Shown in pieces: positions 33,572 through 41,729 of a stretch of 64,000 nucleotides of DNA. The notes under the pieces are model-generated. The model was not told the DNA's origin, searched no databases, and worked only from the letters and a program-made list of their open reading frames with translations. The stretch is from contig CAWJNK010000001.1 in NCBI GenBank assembly GCA_963844205.1, forward strand, positions 2,232,001-2,296,000. Direction: 5' to 3'. The DNA is from DASSUW01 sp963844205 (lineage in GTDB: Bacteria > Actinomycetota > Thermoleophilia > Solirubrobacterales > Solirubrobacteraceae). Position numbers and translations under genes: made by a program. Position 1 is the first letter of the stretch; every line of letters begins with the position of its first letter.

Positions 33572-34897
33572 ATGAAGATCATCGTGCTGGGCGCCGGCCA
33601 CGTCGGCGCGGCGCTCGTGGACGCGCTGCACGAGGATCACGACGTCGTGGTCGTCGACGCCGACGACGACCGGCTCGCGCTCTTCCGCGGCCGCTACGAC
33701 GTGCGGACGGTGCTCGGCGACGGGACGACGCGCGAGGAGCTGCGCAAGGCCGGCGTCGAGGACGCGGACCTACTGATCGCGTGCAGCCCGCGCGAGGAGC
33801 TCAACCTGGTCAGCGCGATGCTGGTCAAGCGCATCTCGAACGCGCAGGTGGTCGTCCGCACCAGCAGCCTGGCGTACCTCGACGCATGGCGCGAGCGCGA
33901 GATCGACGTCGACTTCATGGTCTCCTCGGAGCTCGAGACCGCCAACGCCATCTCGGCGATCGTCGGCATCCCGGCGGCTCGGCAAACCGACGTGTTCGCC
34001 GAGGGCAAGGTGCAGATCGTCGAGTTCGACGTCCCGCCGCGAACGGCGAACGACGAGCTGATCGGCCGGCAGCTGCGCCGGGCGGCCATCCCGGCCGACT
34101 CCAAGGTCGCCGGGATCATTCGCGGCGACCGTATGATCGTGCCGCGCGGCGACGAGTCGATCATGCCCGGCGACCGCGTGGTCGTGATCGCCTCGCCGGC
34201 ATCCGCGCGCGCGTGGAGCGCGCGGATCGCAAAGGGCGAGCGCGAGGTGGACGACCTCGTCATCTTCGGCGCGGGCCGGATGGGGACGACGATCGCCCGC
34301 GTTCTGCTCGAGCGCGACCTGCGGGTCCGCCTGGTCGAGGCGCAGGCCGAACGGGCGCGCCAGGTCGCGAAGGACCTCCCGCAGGTCCAGGTCTTCCACG
34401 CCAGCGCTTTCGACCCCGAGTTCCTCGCGCATGAGCGGATCGGACAGTGGACGGCGGCCGTGTTCTGCATGAACGATGACGCCCGCAACCTCTACGGCGC
34501 GGTGCTGGCCAAGCGGTGCGGTGTGCGCCTGACGATCGCGCTGACCCACGACCCGATCTCGACGGAGGTCTACGAGAGCGGCGGCGTCGACGTCGCCATC
34601 AACCCGCGACAGGTGGCCGCCGAGGAGATGGTCCGGTTCGCGCACGACCCGCGCTGCCGCCAGGTGGCGATGCTGGACGACGACCGCTTCGAGATCCTCG
34701 ACCTCACGGTTCGGCCCGAGTCGACGCTCGTCAACAGCGCGTTCCGCGACCTGCCCGCCACCGGCTCGCTGATCGGCGCGGTCGTCCGCGACGGGGCGGC
34801 GTTCTTCCCGCACGGCTCCGACATCCTGAGGCCCGGCGACCGCGTGATCATCTTCGTCGAGTCGCGCCGGGCGGCGGAGGTGGAGGCGGCGCTCTGA
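33572..34897 (+). CDS. trkA: TrkA potassium uptake regulatory protein
   Basis: The 441-residue protein has two tandem RCK units. The first starts MKIIVLGAGHVGAALVDALH with VVVDADDDRLALFRGRYDVR. The second starts near residue 225 with DLVIFGAGRMGTTIARVLLE. Each has a C-terminal TrkA_C subdomain (the last is GAAFFPHGSDILRPGDRVII). It forms the nucleotide-sensing ring beneath TrkH. It is divergent from trkH and ends in a strong hairpin convergent with rplL. The trk pair sits exactly where rplL-rpoB continuity is usual. Confidence 0.96.
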   Translation: MKIIVLGAGHVGAALVDALHEDHDVVVVDADDDRLALFRGRYDVRTVLGDGTTREELRKAGVEDADLLIACSPREELNLVSAMLVKRISNAQVVVRTSSLAYLDAWREREIDVDFMVSSELETANAISAIVGIPAARQTDVFAEGKVQIVEFDVPPRTANDELIGRQLRRAAIPADSKVAGIIRGDRMIVPRGDESIMPGDRVVVIASPASARAWSARIAKGEREVDDLVIFGAGRMGTTIARVLLERDLRVRLVEAQAERARQVAKDLPQVQVFHASAFDPEFLAHERIGQWTAAVFCMNDDARNLYGAVLAKRCGVRLTIALTHDPISTEVYESGGVDVAINPRQVAAEEMVRFAHDPRCRQVAMLDDDRFEILDLTVRPESTLVNSAFRDLPATGSLIGAVVRDGAAFFPHGSDILRPGDRVIIFVESRRAAEVEAAL

Positions 34898-34900
34898 ACG

Positions 34901-34930
34901 ACGAAGGGCGGCCGCGTGGCCGCCCTTCGT
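34901..34930. terminator. Bidirectional hairpin between trkA and rplL
   Basis: A 13-bp perfect stem ACGAAGGGCGGCC/GGCCGCCCTTCGT with a 4-nt loop starts 3 bp after the trkA stop. A second stem GACGCGCC/GGCGCGTC follows at 34934-34953, toward the rplL 3' end. Position between convergent genes suits termination in both directions, though no long T-tract is present. Confidence 0.75.
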
Positions 34931-34977
34931 GGCGACGCGCCGCGAGGCGCGTCGGCGTCTGCTTGTCGCGTGGAAGC

Positions 34978-35367
34978 CTACTTGACCTCGACGGAGGCGC
35001 CGGCCTCCTCGAGCTGGGCCTTCAGCGCGTCGGCCTCCTCGCGCTCGACGCCCTCCTTGACCGGCTTGGGGGCCTCGTCGACGAGCGCCTTGGCCTCCTT
35101 GAGGCCCAGGCCGGTCGCCGCGCGGACGACCTTGATGACCTGGATCTTCTTGTCGCCGGCGCCGGTGAGGACGACGTCGAACGCCGTCTGCTCCTCGGCT
35201 GCGCCGCCGTCGTCGGCCGCGCCGCCGCCACCGGCGGCCGGGGCCGCCGCGGCAACCGCCGTCGCGGAGACGCCGAACTCCTCCTCGAGCGCCTTGATGC
35301 GCTCGGAGAGCTCGAGCACGGTGATCGACTTCAGCTCGTCGATCCACTCCTGGGTGCTTGTTGCCAT
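34978..35367 (-). CDS. rplL: 50S ribosomal protein L7/L12
   Basis: The 129-residue stalk protein has an N-terminal dimerisation helix (WIDELKSITVLELSERIKAL), an Ala/Gly hinge (AAAAPAAGGGGAADDGG) and the factor-binding C-terminal domain (FDVVLTGAGDKKIQVIKVVR, GLGLKEAKALVDEAPKPVKE). It recruits translation GTPases. It lies 6 bp after rplJ on the same transcript. rpoB does not follow; trkA converges on its 3' end. Confidence 0.98.
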   Translation of the reverse strand: MATSTQEWIDELKSITVLELSERIKALEEEFGVSATAVAAAAPAAGGGGAADDGGAAEEQTAFDVVLTGAGDKKIQVIKVVRAATGLGLKEAKALVDEAPKPVKEGVEREEADALKAQLEEAGASVEVK

Positions 35368-35373
35368 TGGTCT

Positions 35374-36033
35374 CTAGTCCTCCTGGGTCTCAGTCTCGGG
35401 GGAAGGGGTTTCCTCGACCGGCGCCTCCGGCTCCGGCTCCGGTGCGGCCTCGGCGGCCGGTGCCTCGGGCTCGGCGCGTGCCTCGGCAGCGGGCGCGGGC
35501 GCGGCGCCGCCGACCAGGCCCTGGTCGGCGATCGCCTGCAGCTGGCGCGCCACGCCGCCGATCAGGCCGTTGAGGCTCGTCACCAGGCCGGTGAGCGGCG
35601 AGGCGACCATGCCGACGAGGCGTCCGTAGAGCACGTCGCGCGACGGCAGCTTGGCGATGGCTTCGATCTCCGGTGCGCCGAGCGGAGCGCCGTTCATCCA
35701 GCCGCCCTTGAACTCGAGCAGCTGACCGCCGCTCGCGCGGCGGAAGTCCGACAGCGCCTTGGCGGCCGCGGCGGCGTCGCCGCGCACGAACGTCATCGCG
35801 GTCGGGCCCTCGAGCAGCTCCTTGAGCGCCTCGGCGCCGGCCTTGTCGGCCGCCCGCTCGGTCAGGGTGTTCTTGACGACCCGGAACGAGGCGTCGGCGT
35901 CGCGCAGCTTGGTGCGCAGCTCGGCGGCCTGCGGCACGGAGATGCCGCGGTAGTCCACCGCGAAGACGGCCTCGGATCCGGAGATCTGGGCGGCCACCTC
36001 GTCGATGACCGCGGCTTTCTGGTCTCGGTTCAA
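35374..36033 (-). CDS. rplJ: 50S ribosomal protein L10 (TTG start)
   Basis: The 219-residue protein starts [L/M]NRDQKAAVIDEVAAQISGS at a TTG (36033) with a strong AGGAGG 8 bp upstream. The globular part includes DYRGISVPQAAELRTKLRDA, FRVVKNTLTERAA and LPSRDVLYGRLVGMVASPLT. The last 45 or so residues are an Ala/Glu/Pro tail (EPEAPAAEAAPEPEPEAP) beyond the normal L10 end. L10 anchors the L7/L12 stalk and in other bacteria represses its own mRNA through the leader found just upstream. Confidence 0.96.
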   Translation of the reverse strand: MNRDQKAAVIDEVAAQISGSEAVFAVDYRGISVPQAAELRTKLRDADASFRVVKNTLTERAADKAGAEALKELLEGPTAMTFVRGDAAAAAKALSDFRRASGGQLLEFKGGWMNGAPLGAPEIEAIAKLPSRDVLYGRLVGMVASPLTGLVTSLNGLIGGVARQLQAIADQGLVGGAAPAPAAEARAEPEAPAAEAAPEPEPEAPVEETPSPETETQED

Positions 36034-36166
36034 GCGATTCCTCCTATCCAGGACTTACGGTTGCCCGGGGTCTGTGGGGGACGGGATTTGCTTTTCGCCT
36101 CCAGCACCCGCTGGCCGCGAGGCGATGAGTCGGGTCAGACCGCGCTCGCGGGTGCTTCCGGCGACG
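36034..36166 (-). ncRNA. L10 leader-type autoregulatory mRNA structure
   Basis: The 133-nt gap between rplA and rplJ folds on the minus strand into a long stem AGCACCCGC/GCGGGTGCT (36103-36156) that encloses a second stem with CGCGAG/CTCGCG, giving a multi-branch structure where bacterial L10 leaders bind L10-(L12)4. Position and shape are right; the kink-turn and exact consensus were not verified. Confidence 0.6.
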
Positions 36167-36892
36167 TTACGTCGTCGCAGCCTCCGCTTCGACGAGGTCA
36201 CGGGTACGGGACGGGTCGATCTTGATGCCGGGACCCATCGTCGAGGCCATCACGACCGAGCGCAGGTACCGGCCCTTCGCCGCGGACGGCTTGGCACGGA
36301 TCAGCTCCTCGATGATGGCCTGATAGTTCTCGAGCAGGTGGTCGTCGGGGAACGAGGTCTTGCCGACGGTCATGTGCACGATCGCGGTGCGGTCGGTGCG
36401 GTACTCGACCTTGCCGGCCTTGGACTCCTCGACGGCCTTCCGAACGTCCATCGTCACGGTCCCGACCTTCGGGTTCGGCATCTTGCCCTGCGGGCCGAGG
36501 ATGCGGCCGAGGCGACCGACCACCGGCATCATGTCCGGTGTCGCGATCGCGACGTCGAAGTCGGTGAAGCCCTCGTTCTGCACGCGCTCGGCGAGGTCCT
36601 CGGCGCCGACGAAGTCGGCCCCGGCCTCCTCGGCCTCGCGCGCCTTGTCGCCCTTGGCGAAGACGGCGATCTTGACGTCCTTGCCGAGGCCGTGCGGGAG
36701 CGCGATCGTGCCGCGCAGCTGCTCGTCGGCGTGCCGGACGTTGAGCCCGGTGCGGACGTGGACCTCGACCGACTCGTCGAACGCGGCGCGCTTGGTCTCC
36801 TTCACGAGGCGCACGGCTTCGTGCGGCGAGTACTCGCGCTCGCGGTCGACCCTCTCTCGCGCCTCGACGTACTTGCGCCCGTGCTTGGCCAT
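36167..36892 (-). CDS. rplA: 50S ribosomal protein L1
   Basis: The 241-residue L1 starts MAKHGRKYVEARERVDRERE. Signatures are SVEVHVRTGLNVRHADEQLR, GRLGRILGPQGKMPNPKVGT and SSAAKGRYLRSVVMAS-type C-terminal sequence. It forms the L1 stalk that moves E-site tRNA. The start codon shares a base with the rplK stop. Its TAA opens a stretch shared with the nusG leader (GTAACGTCGCCG). Confidence 0.97.
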   Translation of the reverse strand: MAKHGRKYVEARERVDREREYSPHEAVRLVKETKRAAFDESVEVHVRTGLNVRHADEQLRGTIALPHGLGKDVKIAVFAKGDKAREAEEAGADFVGAEDLAERVQNEGFTDFDVAIATPDMMPVVGRLGRILGPQGKMPNPKVGTVTMDVRKAVEESKAGKVEYRTDRTAIVHMTVGKTSFPDDHLLENYQAIIEELIRAKPSAAKGRYLRSVVMASTMGPGIKIDPSRTRDLVEAEAATT

Positions 36893-37314
36893 TACGCGAC
36901 GACCTCCACGCCCATCGAGCGCGCGGTGCCCTCGATGATCTTGGCCGCCTGATCGACGTCGTGCGCGTTGAGGTCAGGCAGCTTCTTCTCGGCGATCTGC
37001 CGGACCTGGTCCTTGGAGATCGTGCCGACCTTGCTCCGGTTGGGCTCGCCCGACCCCTTCTCGATGCCGATCGCCTGCCGGATCAGCACGGCGGCGGGCG
37101 GCGTCTTGGTGATGAAGGTGAACGAGCGGTCCTCGAACACCGTGATCTCCACCGGGATCGTGGTGCCCATGTCGTTCGCCGTCTGGGCGTTGAACGCCTT
37201 GACGAACTCCATGATGTTGATGCCGTGCTGGCCCAGTGCAGGGCCCACGGGCGGCGCCGGCGAGGCCTGCCCGCCCGGCGCCTGCAGCTTGATGGTCGTA
37301 AGGATCTTCTTCAT
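36892..37314 (-). CDS. rplK: 50S ribosomal protein L11
   Basis: The 140-residue L11 starts MKKILTTIKLQAPGGQASPA and has PPVGPALGQHGINIMEFVKA, the linker and thiostrepton-binding prolines, and C-terminal KIIEGTARSMGVEVV. It binds the GTPase-associated centre of 23S rRNA. It lies 58 bp downstream of nusG and overlaps rplA by one base. Confidence 0.98.
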   Translation of the reverse strand: MKKILTTIKLQAPGGQASPAPPVGPALGQHGINIMEFVKAFNAQTANDMGTTIPVEITVFEDRSFTFITKTPPAAVLIRQAIGIEKGSGEPNRSKVGTISKDQVRQIAEKKLPDLNAHDVDQAAKIIEGTARSMGVEVVA

Positions 37315-37372
37315 CGGGTTACCTCCGCGGGGCGTCCGGCCCGCGAATCGGACCTCGACATCCGGTCTCGGA

Positions 37373-37897
37373 TCAAATCTTCTTCACCTGGTCGTAGCCG
37401 ACCTCCACCGGGGTCTCGCGACCGAAGATGGATACCAGCACTTTGAGCTTGCTCGCGTCCTCGTTGATCTCCGAGATCTCGCCCGAGAAGTCGGACAGCG
37501 GGCCGGAGATGACCTTGACGGACTCCCCGATCGAGAACTGGGCGCGGCTGGGCGCGCGGACCGCGACGTCGCTGCGGTGCAGCAGGCGGTCGACCTCCAT
37601 CTGGGTCAGCGGGATCGGCTCGTTCGACGCGCCGACGAACCCGGTGACCCCGGGCGTGCCCTTCACGACCGCCCACGAGTCCTCGTTGAGGTCCATGTTC
37701 ACCAGCACGTAGCCGGGCATGGTCCGCTTCTCGACCGTGATCTTCTGGTTGTCCTTCATCTCCTGGACGGTCTCGGTCGGGACCACGACGCGACGCACCG
37801 CGCGCTGCTGATTCAGCGACGACACGCGGTGCTCAAGGTTCTGCTTGACCTTGTTCTCGTGCCCGGAATAGGTGTTGATGACGTACCAGCGAAACAA
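37373..37897 (-). CDS. nusG: Transcription termination/antitermination factor NusG (TTG start)
   Basis: The 174-residue protein starts [L/M]FRWYVINTYSGHENKVKQN at a TTG (37897) with AAGGAAG upstream. The NGN domain ends with MPGYVLVNMDLNEDSWAVVK, and the C-terminal KOW domain has GESVKVISGPLSDFSGEISE. It links RNA polymerase to Rho and the ribosome. It lacks the long N-terminal acidic extension of many actinobacterial NusG proteins. secE is 66 bp upstream. Confidence 0.97.
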   Translation of the reverse strand: MFRWYVINTYSGHENKVKQNLEHRVSSLNQQRAVRRVVVPTETVQEMKDNQKITVEKRTMPGYVLVNMDLNEDSWAVVKGTPGVTGFVGASNEPIPLTQMEVDRLLHRSDVAVRAPSRAQFSIGESVKVISGPLSDFSGEISEINEDASKLKVLVSIFGRETPVEVGYDQVKKI

Positions 37898-37963
37898 AAT
37901 CTTCCTTTCGCCTGCCAGGCAATCGCTGACGCGCTTGCCTTCGGCGACGTTACATTGGGGGTT

Positions 37964-38446
37964 CTAGAGGATGGCGTCGACGAGCGGCTTCCAGATCGCG
38001 TCCATCAGACCGAGGAAACCCCCGGCGACGACCACGAAGCCCAGGGTGACAGCCGTGCCCTGACCGGTCTGCCGCCGGTCCGGCCACTGGACGCGCCGCA
38101 GCTCGTCGACCACGTGGCCGAGGAACGTGAGGATCCGGCCGCGCCCGCGCCGCGGGCGGCGCGCCTCGGCGCGCTCCTCGATGACGGCCGGATCGGTCGG
38201 CACGGCGCTGTCGGCCTCCTCGAAGTCGCCGGCGCCGGCTTCCGCCATGCGCGCCTCTTCCACATCGGGGAAGGCGTGCTTGGTCGGCTCGGGCGCGACG
38301 GTCGAGTCCAGCTCGGCCTCGGTCGGTTCCGGGGCGGGTGGGGACGTATCCCGGGCGCGAGTGCGAGCCGACCCGGCCGCGGGGCCACCCGCGCCGGGCT
38401 GCCGGCTGCGCCGGCGCTGCTTCGCACGCTGTCGATCGCGGGCCAT
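37964..38446 (-). CDS. secE: Preprotein translocase subunit SecE with N-terminal extension
   Basis: The 160-residue protein has an N-terminal basic then acidic, disordered part (MARDRQRAKQRRRSRQPGAG, TEAELDSTVAPEPTKHAF). The conserved SecE core follows at about residues 105-160: GHVVDELRRVQWPDRRQTGQ, then one membrane helix AVTLGFVVVAGGFLGLMDAI. It stabilises SecY in the translocon. Typical single-helix SecE has 60-90 residues. It lies 4 bp after rpmG. Confidence 0.94.
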   Translation of the reverse strand: MARDRQRAKQRRRSRQPGAGGPAAGSARTRARDTSPPAPEPTEAELDSTVAPEPTKHAFPDVEEARMAEAGAGDFEEADSAVPTDPAVIEERAEARRPRRGRGRILTFLGHVVDELRRVQWPDRRQTGQGTAVTLGFVVVAGGFLGLMDAIWKPLVDAIL

Positions 38447-38450
38447 GGGA

Positions 38451-38615
38451 CTACCGAGTCTCGCGGTGCCCCGTGTGCCGACGGCACCACTTGCAGTACT
38501 TGCGCAGCGTGATGCGATCGGGGTTGTTCCGCTTGGACTTATTCGTCTGATAGTTCCGGCGCTTGCACTCCTCGCAAGCGAGGGTGACGGCGATCCGGAC
38601 ATCTCCACGGGCCAT
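38451..38615 (-). CDS. rpmG: 50S ribosomal protein L33, zinc-ribbon type
   Basis: The 54-residue protein reads MARGDVRIAVTLACEECKRR-NYQTNKSKRNNPDRITLRKY-CKWCRRHTGHRETR. The two pairs CxxC (CEEC, CKWC) bind zinc. It heads the rpmG-secE-nusG-rplKA run, the standard order. No tRNA gene precedes it, although tRNA-Trp often does in related bacteria. Confidence 0.95.
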   Translation of the reverse strand: MARGDVRIAVTLACEECKRRNYQTNKSKRNNPDRITLRKYCKWCRRHTGHRETR

Positions 38616-38662
38616 GATTCGGCGCGCTCCGAGGGTCGTGGTCTAACGCCTGCCGGGCGAAG

Positions 38663-38686
38663 AAAAACCTCGCACCGGCGCGAGGT
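38663..38686 (-). terminator. Intrinsic terminator downstream of the GH15 gene
   Basis: On the minus strand ACCTCGC, a short loop and GCGAGGT are followed by TTTTTC (complement of 38663-38667). It lies 68 bp past the GH15 stop and 48 bp before rpmG, so it probably ends the GH15 transcript. Confidence 0.8.
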
Positions 38687-38753
38687 CGGCGACTGAGGAT
38701 AGCGCAGCTGGGCCCGTCGTTCGTGAGTACGCGCGAACGCCGGTGGTCGCCGC

Positions 38754-40847
38754 CTAAGGGCACTGCCGTAGGTAGCGGCAGGCCACGATCGAAGGCTGCT
38801 GCACCGGGGTCCCCGCATCGATCGACCAGGCCAGCCGGACGAGCTGCGCATGCGACCACGCGAGCGGGGTCGCGGAGGACGTGCCCTCGCCCGCCGGGGA
38901 GCGCGTGGGCGGCCGCCCGTCCCACACCTGCTCCGGGATCATGCCGCCGCCGTTGCCGGCGTCCGCCATCGACTTGAGGGAGGCGTCGGCTGGGCGCCCC
39001 GCGAGCAGCTCGTACTCCCCGCGCTCGCCTGCGAGCACGGGCCACAGCCGGCCGAAGGTCGTGCCCCGCGTGCCCCACGCGCCGCCGTCCGCGCGCTCGC
39101 CGTAGTCGTCGAAGCTGAACCGGTGCCAGAACGCGCCGTTCGGGGTGGTGCCGCGCAGCCGCTGGTCGATCACGGAGAGCGAGTTGAGGATCACCGGGTC
39201 GTCGAACCGCTTGACGCCGAGCCGGACGAGCTCCAGGAAGCTCGGGTCGACGACCTTGCGCTGATCGACGCGCCGCGCGCCGACGTCGTAGCGGGTCGCC
39301 CGGTCGGGCCGGCGGGCCGCGGTCGACAGCAGGTAGTACGGGTCGTCCGAGTACGGGCCGTTCGAGGTCGCCGTCCAGCGCTCGACCGCCCCGGCCCAGC
39401 GGTCGGCCACACGCTCGTAGCGAACGGCGTCGGCCTCCGCGCCGTTGCGGCGGGCGATGTCGGCAGCGCACACGAGCCCGGCGATCTGGGCCGCGATCGC
39501 GGCCGGCGAGTAGCCGCCGTGCCTGCCCCAGCGGTCCAGCTCGGTCCTCGGCCCGTGACGGAGGATGTACTCGGCGGTCCGCCGTAGCGCGCGCCAGGTG
39601 GCGGCGTCGAACCGCTGGAGCTGCCAGGCGAGCACGATCGGCAGCGCCTGGTCGTCCATGTGGAAGGCGCTCGACCGCGACCGCCCGCCGACTTCGACGA
39701 GCGAGGGGAACCCGCCGTCGCGCTCCTGCGCCTTCTGCAGCAGGAAGTCGAGCCGTGCGGTGGCGGCCGGCGTCGCCCCGGCGGCGATCTCGGCGGTCGC
39801 CAGCTCGTACACATCGCGCGGGCGGACGAGGTGGTACTGGCTCGAACGCCCCTTCCGCCCCCACGCCCACGGCATCGTCGGCGACGCGATGCCCGCCCCG
39901 GGGTTCGCCTTGTCGTTGTCGGCGGCGAGCATGAGCAGCGACGTCTCGTAGGCGGCCGCCACGGGTGCGGCCGCCGCGGGGGCGGGCTTGAGCGCCGCGC
40001 GGTACGCGGTCCAGCCGGCCGCGTTCGCGGCCGCCAGTGACGGGAAGCCCGCGGCGAGCGCGTCGGCGGCGGCCCGACGGGCGCTCACGTGCGTGCCGCC
40101 GAAGCCGAGCGCGAGCGTCACCTCCTGCTGGGTGACGCCGTCGAGCGCCGTCGTCGCGCCCTGGCGGACGTTGCCGCGCTGGCGGGCGTCGGCCTCCGCG
40201 TCGAGCGAGCCGTCGTCGCGCAGGTCGTTCCACGGGTCGCTGGTGCCGGCGTAGCCGCTGGTGGTGGCCGTGAAGGCCGGCGAGGCGACGAGCGCGCTCG
40301 CCATCCGGCGATCGCTGGCCACGAGCGCGCCCGAGATCGTCCGCGCCCGGTCGTCGCGGCCGTCGTTGTTGAGCTGCGGGTCGAGCAGCAGGTGCAGCCG
40401 GTACGGCTCGCCGGTCAGCGACTCGAAGCGCACGTGCATCACGACGGCCGCCCGGAACGGGTCGGTCGTGTAGGTCTTGGTGAGCCGCCAGCGGCCGGCC
40501 CCGTCGGTGACGGTCTGGCGGAAGTTGAGGCCGTCCAGGCGCTCCACAACACCGGTCGCGTCGACGGTCTCGCGGTCGACGGCCACCTCGACGCCGGGCC
40601 GGCTGACCGCGAACTCCAGCGTCCGGATCGCCGGCGTGCCGAGGTCGGGGAAGAAGACCTCGGTCAGCTCGCGCTCGCGCAGCGTGAACCAGACCCGGCT
40701 CTCGCGCGTCGACGAGGTCCCGAACGCCTGCTTGTCCGCCGGCGTCCAGGTCGGCTTCGCGCCGGGAGCGCCGTCGGCGCGCGTGCGCGCGGCGGCCGGC
40801 GCGGCGAGCAGCACGAGGATCAGGACGACGACGGGTACGACACGCAT
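38754..40847 (-). CDS. Secreted GH15 glucoamylase/glucodextranase-like enzyme
   Basis: The 697-residue protein has a signal peptide (MRVVPVVVLILVLLAAPAAA), an N-terminal glucodextranase-type beta domain (DKQAFGTSSTRESRVWFTLR, GYAGTSDPWNDLRDDGSLDA) and a C-terminal (alpha/alpha)6 barrel. The barrel has HLVRPRDVYELATAEIAAGA, DELDRWGRHGGYSP-like and YSDDPYYLLSTAARR segments and the GH15 signature GGGMIPEQVWDGRPP with the catalytic-base Glu. It should release glucose from alpha-glucans outside the cell. A lone gene, divergent from the epoxide-hydrolase gene with 30 bp between starts. Confidence 0.88.
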   Translation of the reverse strand: MRVVPVVVLILVLLAAPAAARTRADGAPGAKPTWTPADKQAFGTSSTRESRVWFTLRERELTEVFFPDLGTPAIRTLEFAVSRPGVEVAVDRETVDATGVVERLDGLNFRQTVTDGAGRWRLTKTYTTDPFRAAVVMHVRFESLTGEPYRLHLLLDPQLNNDGRDDRARTISGALVASDRRMASALVASPAFTATTSGYAGTSDPWNDLRDDGSLDAEADARQRGNVRQGATTALDGVTQQEVTLALGFGGTHVSARRAAADALAAGFPSLAAANAAGWTAYRAALKPAPAAAAPVAAAYETSLLMLAADNDKANPGAGIASPTMPWAWGRKGRSSQYHLVRPRDVYELATAEIAAGATPAATARLDFLLQKAQERDGGFPSLVEVGGRSRSSAFHMDDQALPIVLAWQLQRFDAATWRALRRTAEYILRHGPRTELDRWGRHGGYSPAAIAAQIAGLVCAADIARRNGAEADAVRYERVADRWAGAVERWTATSNGPYSDDPYYLLSTAARRPDRATRYDVGARRVDQRKVVDPSFLELVRLGVKRFDDPVILNSLSVIDQRLRGTTPNGAFWHRFSFDDYGERADGGAWGTRGTTFGRLWPVLAGERGEYELLAGRPADASLKSMADAGNGGGMIPEQVWDGRPPTRSPAGEGTSSATPLAWSHAQLVRLAWSIDAGTPVQQPSIVACRYLRQCP

Positions 40848-40877
40848 GGCAGGCAGCTCCGCGTAGCGTGTGGCTCC

Positions 40878-41729
40878 ATGCCGCCCGCCATGCCCGAGCT
40901 CGACGGCGTCGAGCATAGCTTCCACGATCTGCCGACCGGCGTTCGGCTGCACCTCGCCGCCGCCGGGCCGCCGGACGCGCCGGCGGTGCTCGCCCTGCAC
41001 GGCTGGCCGCAGCACTGGTGGAGCTGGCGGCACGTGATCTCGGAGCTGCGCGGCGAGTTCCGGGTGCTCTGCCCTGACCTGCGCGGACTCGGCTGGTCCG
41101 GGATTCCCGACGACCAGGACTACCGCAAGCAGCGCATGGCCGACGACGCGATCGCGCTCCTCGACGCGCTCGGCATCGACCGCGTGCGGCTCATCGGGCA
41201 CGACTGGGGCGGCTGGGCGGCGCTGCTGGCGGCGCTCACCGCGCCGGAGCGCGTCTCGAGCCTGCTCGTGCTGTCGATGGGTCACCCGTGGGGGCGGCGA
41301 CGGACGGCTGTGCGCCACGGCTGGCTGCTCGCCTACCAGTTCCCGCTGGCTGCCCCGTTCGTCGGCGAGCGCATCATCCGCGACGGCCGGTTCCCCCGCG
41401 GGATGCTGCACAACGGGCGCCGCGACGGCCGCCGCTGGTCGCCCGCCGAGGAGGACACGTACGTCGACGTCCTGCGCGAGCCCGCGGTCGCGCACGCGTC
41501 GTCCAAGATCTACCGCGACTTCCTCACCCGCGAGCTCCCCGCGTCGGCGGCGGGCGCGTTCAGCGGGCGGCGGTTCGCGATGCCGGCGCGGCTTCTGATC
41601 GGCAGCCGCGAGCCGTTCCGGCCGCTGACGCCGGGCTGGCCGGGCGAGCTCGACGTGGTCGACGGCGCCGGCCACTTCCTGCCCGAGGAGGCGCCGGAGG
41701 CCGTGGCCGAGCGGATCCGCGCGATGTGA
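40878..41729 (+). CDS. Epoxide hydrolase-like alpha/beta hydrolase
   Basis: The 283-residue protein has LALHGWPQHWWSWRHVISEL (oxyanion HGWP), PDLRGLGWSG and the nucleophile elbow LIGHDWGGWAALLAAL, where Asp replaces Ser as in epoxide hydrolases and haloalkane dehalogenases. A cap domain and a late His in VVDGAGHFLPEEAPEAVAE complete the set. The substrate is unknown. The start is the ATG at 40878, with an alternative at 40890 (MPELDGVEHS). Its TGA overlaps the GTG of the endonuclease-like gene. Confidence 0.87.
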   Translation: MPPAMPELDGVEHSFHDLPTGVRLHLAAAGPPDAPAVLALHGWPQHWWSWRHVISELRGEFRVLCPDLRGLGWSGIPDDQDYRKQRMADDAIALLDALGIDRVRLIGHDWGGWAALLAALTAPERVSSLLVLSMGHPWGRRRTAVRHGWLLAYQFPLAAPFVGERIIRDGRFPRGMLHNGRRDGRRWSPAEEDTYVDVLREPAVAHASSKIYRDFLTRELPASAAGAFSGRRFAMPARLLIGSREPFRPLTPGWPGELDVVDGAGHFLPEEAPEAVAERIRAM

